From positions 186,001 to 250,000 of the forward strand of contig NZ_JAGSYI010000001.1 of NCBI RefSeq assembly GCF_025685625.1: a stretch of 64,000 nt of DNA. Direction: 5' to 3'. Position 1 is the stretch's first letter, and each line of letters begins with the position of its first letter. The position numbers and the translations under genes are program-made. The notes under the pieces are model-generated. The model did not search any database. It saw only the letters and a program-made list of their open reading frames with translations, and was not told the origin of the DNA. Shown piece after piece: positions 8,601-16,798 of this stretch. The DNA is from Acidicapsa acidisoli (GTDB taxonomy: Bacteria > Acidobacteriota > Terriglobia > Terriglobales > Acidobacteriaceae).

Positions 8601-11010
8601 AGTCACTTCTACCAGTTCCAATGTCGACAGTGTGACTATTTTGCCGGCCGCTGTGCTGGCAGTTCAGAAAACCCACACCGGAACATTCATGCAGGGCCAA
8701 ACCGCCCAATGGAACATCGCTGTCTCTAACACTGCGTCCGGGGGCTCGACCTACGGCACAATCTCGGTGTCGGACACACTGCCCACCGGCTACACACTTG
8801 CCTCGTATACGTCGACCGGCAGCGCATGGAGTTGCAGCGGCGCCAGTACGATCACTTGCACCACGACAGCGACAATATCCGGCGGGGCTGATTCGGTCAT
8901 CACCCTCACCGTGAACGTCCCAGCCAATTCACCAGTCTCCGTAACGAATACCGCGAAAGCGTGGGGCGGCGGCGACCTGACCCATACCAGTTTGGCTTCG
9001 GCTGCATCGGGCGCTGACACTGCTGCCGTCGTGCAGGTGCCGGCCAGTGTGACAATCAACAATGGAGGAGGCACGCAGTCCACCACCATCGACGCCGCAT
9101 TTGGCACCCCTCTTTCAGTGACGGTTGATGACGCTAACTCGGTTGTTATTCCGAGTTACTCGGTAGTCTTTACCTCCAACGCCGGAGTCAACGGACAGAG
9201 CGGAACCTTCTCCAACTCGACCGGCACCATTACGATTCCTACGAGCGCTTCCGGTATCGCCAACGCGGGCGCATTCACGGCCAATAGCAAGGCTGGCTCA
9301 TATACCGTTACCGCGGTGGCAGGAAGCGTGTCTGCAACATTCAACCTGACCAACACGCCAGGCGCCCCGGCGAACATCGTACTGACAAGCGGCTCAGGCC
9401 AAAGCACGGCGATTCACACTTCTTTCACAAACCCGTTGATCGCCACATTGACCGACGTAGGCGGAAACCCGCTCTCCGGAGTGACAGTAACCTTCACCGC
9501 GCCTACGGGACTAACGCCAAGTCTGGCCTTCTCGAATGCTTCGAACACCATCAGCGAACCTACAAATGGCCTTGGCCAGGCGAGTTCCGGCTTGATGACT
9601 GCCAACGGCATCCCTGGCGGACCCTATAACGTCCAGGCCGCCGTCGGTTTGGTCACCAACAATTTCCAGTTGACGAATCTCGACAAATCATTGACGACCT
9701 TCGCGGCGCTCAGCGCTAACTCGGCCACCATCGACGTCTTCGGCTTCGGGTTAACACCGCCCAGCGGCCAGCTCGCTTTCACCGACCTCACCACAAGTAG
9801 CCCAATCACCTCTCCAGTGACGCTCAATACCTCCAGCGCTCTCACCTCGCTGCAGCCGCAGACGACCACCAGCACGGGCGCCAATTCGCTTCCTGACTGG
9901 ACCGAGCTTGGCGACGTCAACGGCGACGGGAAGCTGGACCTCATCACCTCGGTCTTCCAGACCGACTCAATCAGCGTGCAGTTAGGGAATGGCGATGGAA
10001 CCTTCGGGGCCGCTACAAACTACCTTATTTCCAGCGGATTCGGTCCGTCGGAGTCCCATCTGTTCAGCTTGCGCGGTAACGGAGTACTGGACATCGTCGT
10101 AGCCAGCTACAACTTGAACCAGATTGCCGTGCTGCTGGGCAATGGCAACGGTACCTTCCAGTCTCCTCAGTTCTATACCGTTGGCACAGCGGAGAATTAC
10201 ACGTTATCGATCGCTGCCGGCGACTTCAACCATGACGGCAACTTGGATCTGGCCATCGTCAACGGCAACGACAATACAGTCTCCATCGCTCTGGGGAATG
10301 GTACGGGGAGTCTTACCGTACAGTCGCCGGCCATCTCCGTTGGGGAAGCTCCGGTCGCCATTCGATCCGGCGACTTTAATAGCGACGGCTATTCGGATCT
10401 GGCCGTGGCCAATTTCTACAGCGGCACGGTCACCACCCTCTTGAACAACAAGAACGGGACATTTACCCCAACCACATTCTCCGCAGGCAGCGGCGTGCAT
10501 TCAGGCCCGGAGGCGCTGGCCATCCAGGGTTCCGGAGACAGCCTGCAACTGGCGGTGGCCAATTACAACGACGACACCGTCAGCGTTTACAACAGCAATG
10601 GCAACGGCACTTTTGCAACTCCCAAGATCACCAGCGTCGGCAAGGGACCCGACGATCTTAACTTCGCCGACTTCAACGGCGTCGAGGAGCTTGTCGTCTC
10701 CAACTACACCGACGGGTCGGTCGATCTGCTCATCCCCAATGGGTCAGTCTATACACTTGCCGGCCCATTCAAGGTAGGCACTGGGCCTTACTCCGCCGCA
10801 GTGGGAGATATCGACCTCGATGGCACCCCCGACGTCGTGGTCTCCAATTGCTTCAGTAACAATACCGGAGCACTGCTGAGCGGGACTCAGATATCCGTCC
10901 CCTACAGTGGACTTTCGCTGGTTGCCGGTCATTCAATCCAGGCCGCATACACTCCGGATGGCAGCAGCAAATACGGAGCAAGCACTACTGCCGCCACCAC
11001 CGCACCCTAG
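5608..11010 (+). CDS. Giant secreted protein with P-like, Ig-like, DUF11 and FG-GAP repeats
   Basis: 1800 residues. GGAGGG sits 4 bases before the ATG. A signal peptide (hydrophobic 12-28, probable cut after LQAQ near 30) sends it out of the cytoplasm. In order: three beta-rich domains like proprotein-convertase P domains (about 70-245, 405-557, 707-872), each ending W-x-L-x-F or WC-x-NF; two Ig-like domains between them (TTTTLQAGSPNP and STTVSGSPNP starts); two DUF11 repeats starting VAKSHSGTLTQGQ and VQKTHTGTFMQGQ (about 882 and 1014); two more Ig-like domains; and FG-GAP/VCBS repeats from about 1430 with Ca-binding-like DVNGDGKLDL, DFNHDGNLDL, DFNSDGYSDL and DIDLDGTPDV loops. No anchor is visible at the C-terminus. 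An adhesive or matrix role is likely but unproven. Confidence 0.85.
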   Translation: MRAIRAGVEFQAIVFLSLLFAASTGILQAQTFSSSGTITIPQGSGTTVPTAYPSTATSCTSTTPTNAACVYVNGLTGNYTSMSITLNYSSLSSQSFPDPAILLESPSGKFLDILSFGCAYELSPTSVTFTLVDNASNGLFPPAYDPNSQDCPASFANSSYEPAAYEVSTDNFPSPGPGNSGYTVAGNGSNPCAGGINNPCTSGDGTFANTFCPSPSSCVSGLNGTWKLYAVDQGDFLPSPATVLTWSLTFNVTGSNAATTTTLQAGSPNPAFTSGTGDSVSFTAHVEKSDNSGPATTGTVTLHDNTTNTNLVTASVDSSGNATLTTTFTTEGTHNVDAVYNGGTGFAASAASNSENQIAVNHATNPSSGTFCNPGPITLGSNTGGTPYPSRIVLGPTNISGDTEPTLSGTIETVTVSLNGFNLQSGVELDDLGLLLQAPGTNTTDLSSSGNAFEFLSWAGNPFTSGSLTMSDTGASEIPAFSAPTCTTCLPTDDHDEVGSNNSDSFPSPAPTSFVTAAPTGSGTFLTEFGGGGVSGTWSLYLDNRLTTGGTLGSLGSWCLNFTTQTNAHPTSTTVSGSPNPVSTAASTTLTANVSVTDGSGLTVNAGTVTFVDGSTNLGSSSVVNGVATLSKTLTEGTHQIVASYSGTNTGTEFGISSANFNQRVDHPTAESGTGPYTYCNAGPITAPGLGVDAGAAAPYPSNIFVTNLPGTVDALTVTLHNFSTDDQGDLLSLLVGPGGNNLDFFSLTGSNDSGISPINLTFADSGSSIGGNITASGTYRPTSANTSITYPQCPPNASNCASPAVGPPLPSNPFTPTNKAESAGTGILGDTSTEGVFGGTSASTYNGNGTWSLYMDDGGPTGGGELTNVAGGWCVNFTENLPTVTVAKSHSGTLTQGQQGVPFTIDITNNGRGPTGDPTGGSNPLTVTDTLNSAYAYAGFSGTGWSCSATGQTVTCTNDSTVAQESSYGALTIDVNVSATASTTSSVTNQVQVSGGGVTSTSSNVDSVTILPAAVLAVQKTHTGTFMQGQTAQWNIAVSNTASGGSTYGTISVSDTLPTGYTLASYTSTGSAWSCSGASTITCTTTATISGGADSVITLTVNVPANSPVSVTNTAKAWGGGDLTHTSLASAASGADTAAVVQVPASVTINNGGGTQSTTIDAAFGTPLSVTVDDANSVVIPSYSVVFTSNAGVNGQSGTFSNSTGTITIPTSASGIANAGAFTANSKAGSYTVTAVAGSVSATFNLTNTPGAPANIVLTSGSGQSTAIHTSFTNPLIATLTDVGGNPLSGVTVTFTAPTGLTPSLAFSNASNTISEPTNGLGQASSGLMTANGIPGGPYNVQAAVGLVTNNFQLTNLDKSLTTFAALSANSATIDVFGFGLTPPSGQLAFTDLTTSSPITSPVTLNTSSALTSLQPQTTTSTGANSLPDWTELGDVNGDGKLDLITSVFQTDSISVQLGNGDGTFGAATNYLISSGFGPSESHLFSLRGNGVLDIVVASYNLNQIAVLLGNGNGTFQSPQFYTVGTAENYTLSIAAGDFNHDGNLDLAIVNGNDNTVSIALGNGTGSLTVQSPAISVGEAPVAIRSGDFNSDGYSDLAVANFYSGTVTTLLNNKNGTFTPTTFSAGSGVHSGPEALAIQGSGDSLQLAVANYNDDTVSVYNSNGNGTFATPKITSVGKGPDDLNFADFNGVEELVVSNYTDGSVDLLIPNGSVYTLAGPFKVGTGPYSAAVGDIDLDGTPDVVVSNCFSNNTGALLSGTQISVPYSGLSLVAGHSIQAAYTPDGSSKYGASTTAATTAP

Positions 11011-11433
11011 TGGGGTATTAAGCAAGGCTATGGTGTGAAGGTTCAAGAAACCGGGAACAAGAGGATCACGGCTCCATGCAGGTCCTCCTGTTTCCGGGTC
11101 TCATCCGATTGCGCGGAATTCCCCCTCGCTGACGCATACTGGAGGCAGAGCTGGAAGTAGCGGCCCTCCGGTTAGTGTCTGTACTCCCGGGATTCGCGTC
11201 CATTCGCAGTAAGAAAGTGCACAAATGCAGCGCAAAACCCCGGCTAATCGCACCTGAATTTTCCCACAAACCGCACATTCAGTTGAAGATAGATCACAAA
11301 ATCAGTACCACCCCCGGGGGGTCTGCGACGCAGGCTTGTCTGCGTTGGCGATATCCTGAAACTATCAATTAGGGAACTGCGACCGATAAACTAGACTTCA
11401 GGCTGCAAATCAGTAAAAGACTGCTCAAATGAT
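11011..11433. other. Intergenic region, no gene seen
   Basis: 423 bp between two rightward genes. Apart from the imperfect hairpin at 11048-11101, neither strand shows a convincing coding frame or RNA structure. Confidence 0.5.
11048..11101 (+). terminator. Imperfect long hairpin after the giant gene
   Basis: 11048-11067 pairs with 11081-11101 over about 18 bp with two mismatches and one bulge, around a 13-nt loop. It lies 38 bp past the stop of the 1800-residue gene. It lacks a U-tract, so its termination strength is uncertain. Confidence 0.35.
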
Positions 11434-12594
11434 ATGAAGATGAAGCTTGTTCTGGTTGCCTTGTTCCTCCTGTTCCACATTTCCGCGTCCTTCCCTCAGA
11501 CGGGCATACAACCGGACCATGCTCAGTCGATCCCTCGTGCAAGAGTCATCGTTTTTGTGCATGGTCTTCACGGGAGCCGCGAGTCATGGCGGGCTTCGAA
11601 CGGAGCCTATTGGCCGGATTTGGTTCGGACCGATCCGCACTTCGCTTATTCCGACGTGGAAGTTGCGGAGTATCCCACGCCCGCGTCAAACGGCAAAATG
11701 TCCAGTGTACAGTTGGCCGACATTCTATGGACGCACCTTAAGCAGGACCACGTCTGGGAGCATCGCGAGGTGGTTTTCGTCGCGCACAGCCTGGGGGGCA
11801 TCCTCGTCGAGGAGATGCTGTTGAAACATCCCGCGGAGGCCGCGAAAGTCAAGTTCATCGTGTCGTATGGAACGCCGCACGAGGGCTCAACGATCGCCCG
11901 GATAGCTTCCATTTACGACAGAGACCCTCTGCTCAATGATCTCAGCGACGCAGGCGATAATACATTTCTGACTCAGCTTGAAAACAACTGGCGAGGACAC
12001 AATTCCGTCAATGGAATTCATCGGTTCTGCGCTTTTGAATCGGAAGACACGACGCTCACAAACGGGTTTGGGCGCTATCTCAAGACCCATGCCCGCGTCG
12101 TCAGCTACTTCAGCGCGACCTACGGTTGCGATGTGACCACGCCGCCGCAGGAAATCCATGCCGATCATGTGCACATGATCCAACCTCTGGACCGCACATC
12201 GAGTGCCTATGATTTTTTCTACCGCGTATACCGCGACAACCCAATCCTGGAAGAACAGGTGGTCACCCGGGACAACGTGATCGCGGGCCTGGAAGCCAGT
12301 TGCGATCGGAGCAACGAGAATCTTGACTTACAGGTCCCGGTAGCTCTCGATAGCACAATGCACGAAAAAGTAGTTGCAGCTGACGCTTCTTTGTTCAATG
12401 CTGTGGACGTCCGAGACGTGAATCCAAACCCACCCGTCGTCACCAGGATCGATCCGGACGGCGTGGCCCACGTGTACTACGGATTCAGCGGGCCAGCCAA
12501 GAAGCTGTTCGTTTGTCTCGGCGCCGCCCACGCATCGTTGAAGGTTCAGTTTTCCATCGACAGGCAAGTACCGATTCGCGAGCCGCAGAATTGA
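11434..12594 (+). CDS. Secreted alpha/beta hydrolase (lipase/esterase-like)
   Basis: 386 residues with a signal peptide (LVLVALFLLFHISASFPQ). The core shows the oxyanion-side VFVHGLHG (40-47), the nucleophile elbow VAHSLGG with Ser about 119, SYGTPHEG (148-154) as in PGAP1/DUF676-type lipases, and HADHVHM (245-251), which holds the likely catalytic His. The C-terminal 120 residues are not recognised and may be a separate beta domain. The start is one of two adjacent ATGs (MKMK) and the ribosome site is weak. Substrate unknown. It stands alone, converging on yceI. Confidence 0.8.
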   Translation: MKMKLVLVALFLLFHISASFPQTGIQPDHAQSIPRARVIVFVHGLHGSRESWRASNGAYWPDLVRTDPHFAYSDVEVAEYPTPASNGKMSSVQLADILWTHLKQDHVWEHREVVFVAHSLGGILVEEMLLKHPAEAAKVKFIVSYGTPHEGSTIARIASIYDRDPLLNDLSDAGDNTFLTQLENNWRGHNSVNGIHRFCAFESEDTTLTNGFGRYLKTHARVVSYFSATYGCDVTTPPQEIHADHVHMIQPLDRTSSAYDFFYRVYRDNPILEEQVVTRDNVIAGLEASCDRSNENLDLQVPVALDSTMHEKVVAADASLFNAVDVRDVNPNPPVVTRIDPDGVAHVYYGFSGPAKKLFVCLGAAHASLKVQFSIDRQVPIREPQN

Positions 12595-12760
12595 ACCCGA
12601 ATCCGGGACAAAACATGCGACAAAGCAGTTGAAATCGCTCTAGTCCGCGCATCGATAGACTTCGTGGTTTGAATACTTCTTTGACTGGGCGCAGCAGCGT
12701 GGTTTTTCCTTCTGAATTACAGGAACACACCGCTTCGATTTGCTCCGCCCATGTGCGAAT

Positions 12761-13312
12761 TCAAGCCTTCACGAACTGAAGATCCAGAGTAATGATGATG
12801 TCTTCTCCAACCAGAATGCCGCCCGATTCGAGAGCCGCATTCCAGCTCAGGCCGAAGTCTTTGCGGTTGATCTTTGTTGTGGCAGAAAGCCCGATACGGA
12901 TGTTGCCCCAGGGATCCTTGGCAGGAACAGACGGCCCTTCCACGACGAACTCCACGTTCCGGGTTACATCCTTGATAGTTAGGTTGCCCGCGACCACCAG
13001 GTCGCCGTCGGCGTTGTGAGCTACGCGGGTCGTTTCCAGCGCCATCGTGGGGAACTGGTCCGCATGAAAAAAGTCAGGACTCTTCAGGTGACCGTCGCGT
13101 TGCGCATCGCGTGTATTGATGGAGGCAATTTCAATCGAAGCTTTAACGACGGAGTTGGTGATGTCTGCTTCGTCAAGGGTCAATGTGCCGCTCAGGCTGG
13201 TGAACTGCCCTTTTACGTTTGAGATCATCATGTGCTTTACCTTGAATTCGGCGACGGAGTGAACTGGGTCAAGATTCCAGGTGCTGATGGCGGGCGTGGT
13301 GAGTGTGGTCAT
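12761..13312 (-). CDS. yceI: YceI family lipocalin-like protein
   Basis: 183 residues, a complete YceI domain: STWNLDPVHSVAEFKVKHMM at the N-terminus, the GTLTLDEADITNS strand, HLKSPDFFHADQFP near 78-91, and the closing LDLQF. Relatives form a lipocalin-like barrel that binds long isoprenoid chains. This copy has no signal peptide and is probably cytoplasmic. GAAGGAGAAC precedes the ATG. It lies 70 bp downstream of the marR gene on the same strand, with an operator-like site in between, so control by that regulator is likely. Confidence 0.9.
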   Translation of the reverse strand: MTTLTTPAISTWNLDPVHSVAEFKVKHMMISNVKGQFTSLSGTLTLDEADITNSVVKASIEIASINTRDAQRDGHLKSPDFFHADQFPTMALETTRVAHNADGDLVVAGNLTIKDVTRNVEFVVEGPSVPAKDPWGNIRIGLSATTKINRKDFGLSWNAALESGGILVGEDIIITLDLQFVKA

Positions 13313-13347
13313 GTTAGTTCTCCTTCAAACAATATGATTCGTTAAGA

Positions 13348-13370
13348 CGATAATCGTTTCAACAAATATT
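13348..13370 (-). promoter_or_regulatory. Operator-like site upstream of yceI
   Basis: On the minus strand this reads AATATTTGTT, then GAAACG and ATTATCG. The first ten bases are identical to the left flank of the marR palindrome at 13856-13872, and the spacing to a degenerate second half is similar. It is a candidate second binding site for the MarR protein. It begins 36 bp upstream of the yceI ATG. Confidence 0.4.
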
Positions 13371-13382
13371 TGGTTAAAAATT

Positions 13383-13847
13383 TTACTTTAAATTGCTGCG
13401 GCTTTCGCGCAGAAGCTCTATTAAAGCGTTGAGTCGCTTTGGGCCGAGGTGGCCGAGCACCTTGCGATGGGCTTCCCTCACCGGTTCATCCAACCGGGCA
13501 AGGCGATTGAGCCCCTCCTCGGCGATCCGGGCCATCACCAATCTGCGGTCTTTGTTCTCTCGCCACCTCAAAATCAGGTCTCGCTTTTCCATCCGGTCGA
13601 GCAAGCGCGTGATGTCCGGATCGCGCGTGATCATGCGATTACCGATTTCTCCGCAAGGCAATCCTTCAGGGGAGCCACGCAGGATGCGAAGAACGTTATA
13701 TTGTGTCGAAGTTAAGTCCTCTACTTTGAGCACCGGAGACAAACGGCGGGAAAGCATATCCGTCGTACGCAGCAGTTCAAGAAATGCCGCTTCTTCCGGA
13801 AGGCCGGCATGCGGAGTCTTGCTCTCGGTGTGAACTGCGTCGATCAT
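13383..13847 (-). CDS. MarR family transcriptional regulator
   Basis: 154 residues from the ATG at 13847. The frame is open to 13907, but those extra 20 residues are translated from the promoter/operator region. The winged helix is clear: LTSTQYNVLRILRG (about 45-58), EIGNRMITRDPDITRLLDRMEKRDLILR (recognition helix and wing, about 66-93), and the wing residues ENKDRRLV. Such proteins repress their own and adjacent genes and release DNA on binding phenolic or oxidising ligands. It precedes yceI, a recurrent MarR-YceI pairing. A perfect palindrome overlaps its leader. Confidence 0.9.
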   Translation of the reverse strand: MIDAVHTESKTPHAGLPEEAAFLELLRTTDMLSRRLSPVLKVEDLTSTQYNVLRILRGSPEGLPCGEIGNRMITRDPDITRLLDRMEKRDLILRWRENKDRRLVMARIAEEGLNRLARLDEPVREAHRKVLGHLGPKRLNALIELLRESRSNLK

Positions 13848-13855
13848 TTTGGCGA

Positions 13856-13872
13856 TGTTATTCCTTATAACA
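13856..13872 (-). promoter_or_regulatory. Perfect palindrome, candidate MarR operator
   Basis: TGTTATTCCTTATAACA: two perfect 6-bp arms around a 5-bp centre, 8 bp upstream of the marR ATG. The AAGGAA ribosome site lies in its centre. Position and size fit an autoregulatory MarR site, though the binding itself is inferred. Confidence 0.55.
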
Positions 13873-13925
13873 AATATTGTCAAAACACACTTTAGCCAGA
13901 GCGCCATTTGCGCTGTCGGGAGAAC

Positions 13926-14944
13926 TTATGGACGCTTTCGGCAAAGTGCGCGGATATTCGTGCAGTTTGTCCATCCGAGCTCAGCTTTCGTGGATTCAAT
14001 ACTGATGAGATCCAAGCCTGCAGCCTCCACAAGGCCAGTGATCGAGGAAGCGCAGTACACATTAATGTGCTCATGAACCATCAAACCGCGAGGAGTTGCA
14101 GTGGTCTTCAACTCTGCAAGCTCTGCGTCAGTGAGTTCCTGAGGTACTTCAATATAAAGATACCGGGACGCCTTCACGAAGGAAGAAACTCGCTTCAATA
14201 GAGCAAGGGGGTCAGGCACGTGCTCAAGAACGTGAGCTATCTGGACATAAGAGTAAGTTGCCAAATCTGCTTCGCTGGCAATTCGCGAGATGCCTTCCAA
14301 CGGGCGGATGTCCGATATCTCGAATACATACTTTTTCCCTTGAAGTCGTGGGAGAAAACGACCGTCAGCGCCCCAAAGTCCAACATCGAAAAATCGTCTT
14401 CACTCTCAATTTTTCCCGCCAGCCATGACGTGAGCCCTCCCGCGCGAGTCTGAACCTCCTGGTCACAGGTACCTACGTCCGTCGCAATTGTTTCGTAGGT
14501 CGGCTCGTAGTGAATTCGCTCCCGGTTATAAGTGGCGGAGCGATAATCAGCGTACAAGCGACCGATTGCGTCATCGGAAAATGCATGCTTTGTCTGGACA
14601 AAGGAACAGTCGCGGCATATCTGCATTTCCAGATATGCGCCACAGCCATAGACTCTGGTAAACAGACGCTGCGGAAAGTCACACAAACGGCGCGCCAACA
14701 ATTTCAGGGGATTTCGAGCTTCTGGCGTTCTCAACTCCAGGTTGAATACTCGCTTTAGAAAAAACGGAGCGACTTGTCCGGTGAATCCCAACTCTCTCAG
14801 ATTTTGTGATCCGCAATTTCTACAGCCCTGCACAAGTCCTCCTTCTTGAGAGACATCCGCGCGAGAAGTGTAGCAGGCGGAGGGAGAAATCAGGTCAAAA
14901 TCTGCTACGTCTTTGAGAAGATAAGGCACGTACCCGGAACGCAT
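13926..14944 (-). pseudogene. SAM-dependent methyltransferase, split by a one-base frameshift
   Basis: Two overlapping frames make one protein. The 5' part holds a zinc-ribbon head (CRNCGSQNLRELG and CRDCSFVQTKHAFSDDAI) and begins motif I (FSMLDFG). The 3' part, in the next frame, continues GADGRFLPRLQGKKYVF, then VQIAHVLEHVPDPLALLKRV and a C-terminal half like sugar C-methyltransferases. The break lies at a run of four C (14371-14374); one more G on the coding strand restores LDFGGADGRF. Either the gene is newly broken or the base is a sequencing error. The start is uncertain: ATG 14944 is chosen, but the frame is open to 15049 inside the next gene. Confidence 0.75.
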
Positions 14945-14987
14945 TTGCAGAAGCTCACGGCGTCGGCGAAAGATCTCCCATGCGGGA

Positions 14988-16016
14988 TCAGACTGAGACC
15001 GGAATCGCCTCGTGGGTAGCGGCCATGACCATTTCGCGAATCGAGTCAATCACCAGGTCCGGCTCATCCAGATGAATCCAGTGCGCGCTGGCGGGGGCGA
15101 TGACTTGCTGCACATTGTCGCCAATTTCTCCCAGGCGCCGTTCACAGAGCGGCGAGGCGCTGCCCGGCGTGAGCAGTGTGACCGGAATGCCCACGATTGG
15201 ATCGGTAGCCACCATTTCACGAACCGTATCTGGCACAGACTCGACGTGGCTGCACATACCGGCGTAGTAGCTGGGGCGCGACCAGTGCGCGGCCACTATT
15301 GGCCATACTTCCTGCGGCATCTTGCCGACCTCATCCTTGATGCGCCCTAGCACATGCCGGCCACCATTTCCTGCCGCCCCGGCAAGAAAGCTCGAAATCT
15401 GGCCTGATCGACACAGCAGCGAGGTTACGGCGAGCCGGGCAAGTCCCAGATGAGCAATGGGGATTGCATAGCCTGTAAGTTTTGTCCCGCGATCGATCTG
15501 GGCCTGCTTGGTGGGATCGAGAGGCGGCCATTCCTCGCAGCGCATCGGATCGACCAATACAATTCCAGCGACATCTTCCGGATAAAGGACTGCATAGCGG
15601 CGCATTACCAGCCCGCCGAAGGAATGCCCGACAAGGACGTAGGGGGGCTTGATGCCCGCGCGTTCAAGCATGGCGTGCAACTCGATAGCAATATTGCCCG
15701 GTGTCCGAGCGGAGTTGGCCGGGCTGCTCCAGCCCAGTCCACCGCGGTCATACGAGGCCGTATGAGTAAATCGGGAGACCGTTTCCTGGATGCGGCACCA
15801 GTTCAGGTTTGTCGCGGCGATGCCGGATTCAAATAGGACGGTCGGACCGCCTGAGCCTTTTTCGAGCAGATAGAGTTTGCATCCTTGCCCGATGTTGATC
15901 CAGCGCCCAGAACCGGCATAGCGACGACGGTCCAGATGTGCGCCCAGACGTTGATACAGGAATCCCGCAGCGATAAGTGCTGCAATCGAAGCGAAGATCG
16001 TGGCAAAGATGTACAT
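14988..16016 (-). CDS. Membrane-anchored alpha/beta hydrolase
   Basis: 342 residues. An N-terminal helix (IFATIFASIAALIAAGFLY) anchors or exports it. The hydrolase core has FESGIAATNLNW, SYDRGGLGWSSP (88-99), the nucleophile elbow VGHSFGG with Ser about 132, and a C-terminal ASAHWIHLDEP with the probable catalytic His. It resembles the haloalkane dehalogenase/epoxide hydrolase-like AB-hydrolase family; the substrate cannot be deduced. It is 8 bp downstream of the periplasmic-protein gene in the same direction, and the broken methyltransferase follows it. Confidence 0.82.
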   Translation of the reverse strand: MYIFATIFASIAALIAAGFLYQRLGAHLDRRRYAGSGRWINIGQGCKLYLLEKGSGGPTVLFESGIAATNLNWCRIQETVSRFTHTASYDRGGLGWSSPANSARTPGNIAIELHAMLERAGIKPPYVLVGHSFGGLVMRRYAVLYPEDVAGIVLVDPMRCEEWPPLDPTKQAQIDRGTKLTGYAIPIAHLGLARLAVTSLLCRSGQISSFLAGAAGNGGRHVLGRIKDEVGKMPQEVWPIVAAHWSRPSYYAGMCSHVESVPDTVREMVATDPIVGIPVTLLTPGSASPLCERRLGEIGDNVQQVIAPASAHWIHLDEPDLVIDSIREMVMAATHEAIPVSV

Positions 16017-16024
16017 GACCCATC

Positions 16025-16798
16025 CTAGAAATGTGTGAGTTGCTCAGGACCGAAGTCCCTGAGGTCGAGTCTTGCCTTTGTGCTTCCGCGGTCGATTATC
16101 AGCAAAGTCGAACCGGCTTGGCCGCGAATCTTTCCTTCCACTTGGCTTGCGGACCAGACACCGCCGTTTTGGCGCAATCCGTAGTAAGTGAACTCCTTGA
16201 CCGTTCCTGATGCCTTGAGTGATTTCTCTACATATACTGGAAAGCCGATACTTCGGTCCAGCCATGTGCGAACTTCGGCGTAATGAGTGTGGTCAGACGG
16301 GCCTGGTGTACTCTTCAACAGGTCGCAGTCGCGTGCGCCGAACTTCGTCTCTCCGGCCAAGACCTGTCCGGGCCAGAAATACTGGGATTCCAGGAAATCC
16401 TCGTAACTGAACCCAGCCCCAAGTGGCCCATCGCTCCATTTTTCAAACGGCAACGGAATGGGAGCCTTATCGCCAGGATGCGCGATGCGGATAGAATTCT
16501 GGCCATTTGGCCGCATTTCCAACAGGATGTGAATGCGCGTATCACCTGCGCTCCCAATCTCGCATAAGATGCGCAGTACCCCCGGAAACCAATGCACTTT
16601 CAGGGTGATCGGATAGCTTGTGCGGGCTCCGGCCGCGTCGACGTGAACGAGATGCCCGGTAGCGCGGTAATCCGCGGTCTGCAGACGCTGCTGCGGGCGA
16701 GCCAGTACGGCATGAACATCCGCCGCAGGAGCAGCAGGAGCAAGCACAGCGGGCGCAAACAACAGTGAAACTGCAAGTCCGGCGAGGTAGCATCTCAC
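16025..16798 (-). CDS. Exported protein resembling outer-membrane lipoprotein-sorting proteins
   Basis: 257 residues from GTG 16798, which overlaps the TGA of the ATPase gene as GTGA; the frame is open 32 codons further up, but those lie inside the ATPase gene. A signal peptide follows (YLAGLAVSLLFAPAVLAPAA). The mature part looks like the beta-rich LolA/LolB-like fold of MucB/RseB and lipoprotein-sorting proteins (HAVLARPQQRLQTADYRATGHL, later GARDCDLLK and WLDRSIGFPVYVEK). Coupling to the ABC genes suggests it receives or hands on the transported lipid or lipoprotein. Confidence 0.7.
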   Translation of the reverse strand: MRCYLAGLAVSLLFAPAVLAPAAPAADVHAVLARPQQRLQTADYRATGHLVHVDAAGARTSYPITLKVHWFPGVLRILCEIGSAGDTRIHILLEMRPNGQNSIRIAHPGDKAPIPLPFEKWSDGPLGAGFSYEDFLESQYFWPGQVLAGETKFGARDCDLLKSTPGPSDHTHYAEVRTWLDRSIGFPVYVEKSLKASGTVKEFTYYGLRQNGGVWSASQVEGKIRGQAGSTLLIIDRGSTKARLDLRDFGPEQLTHF

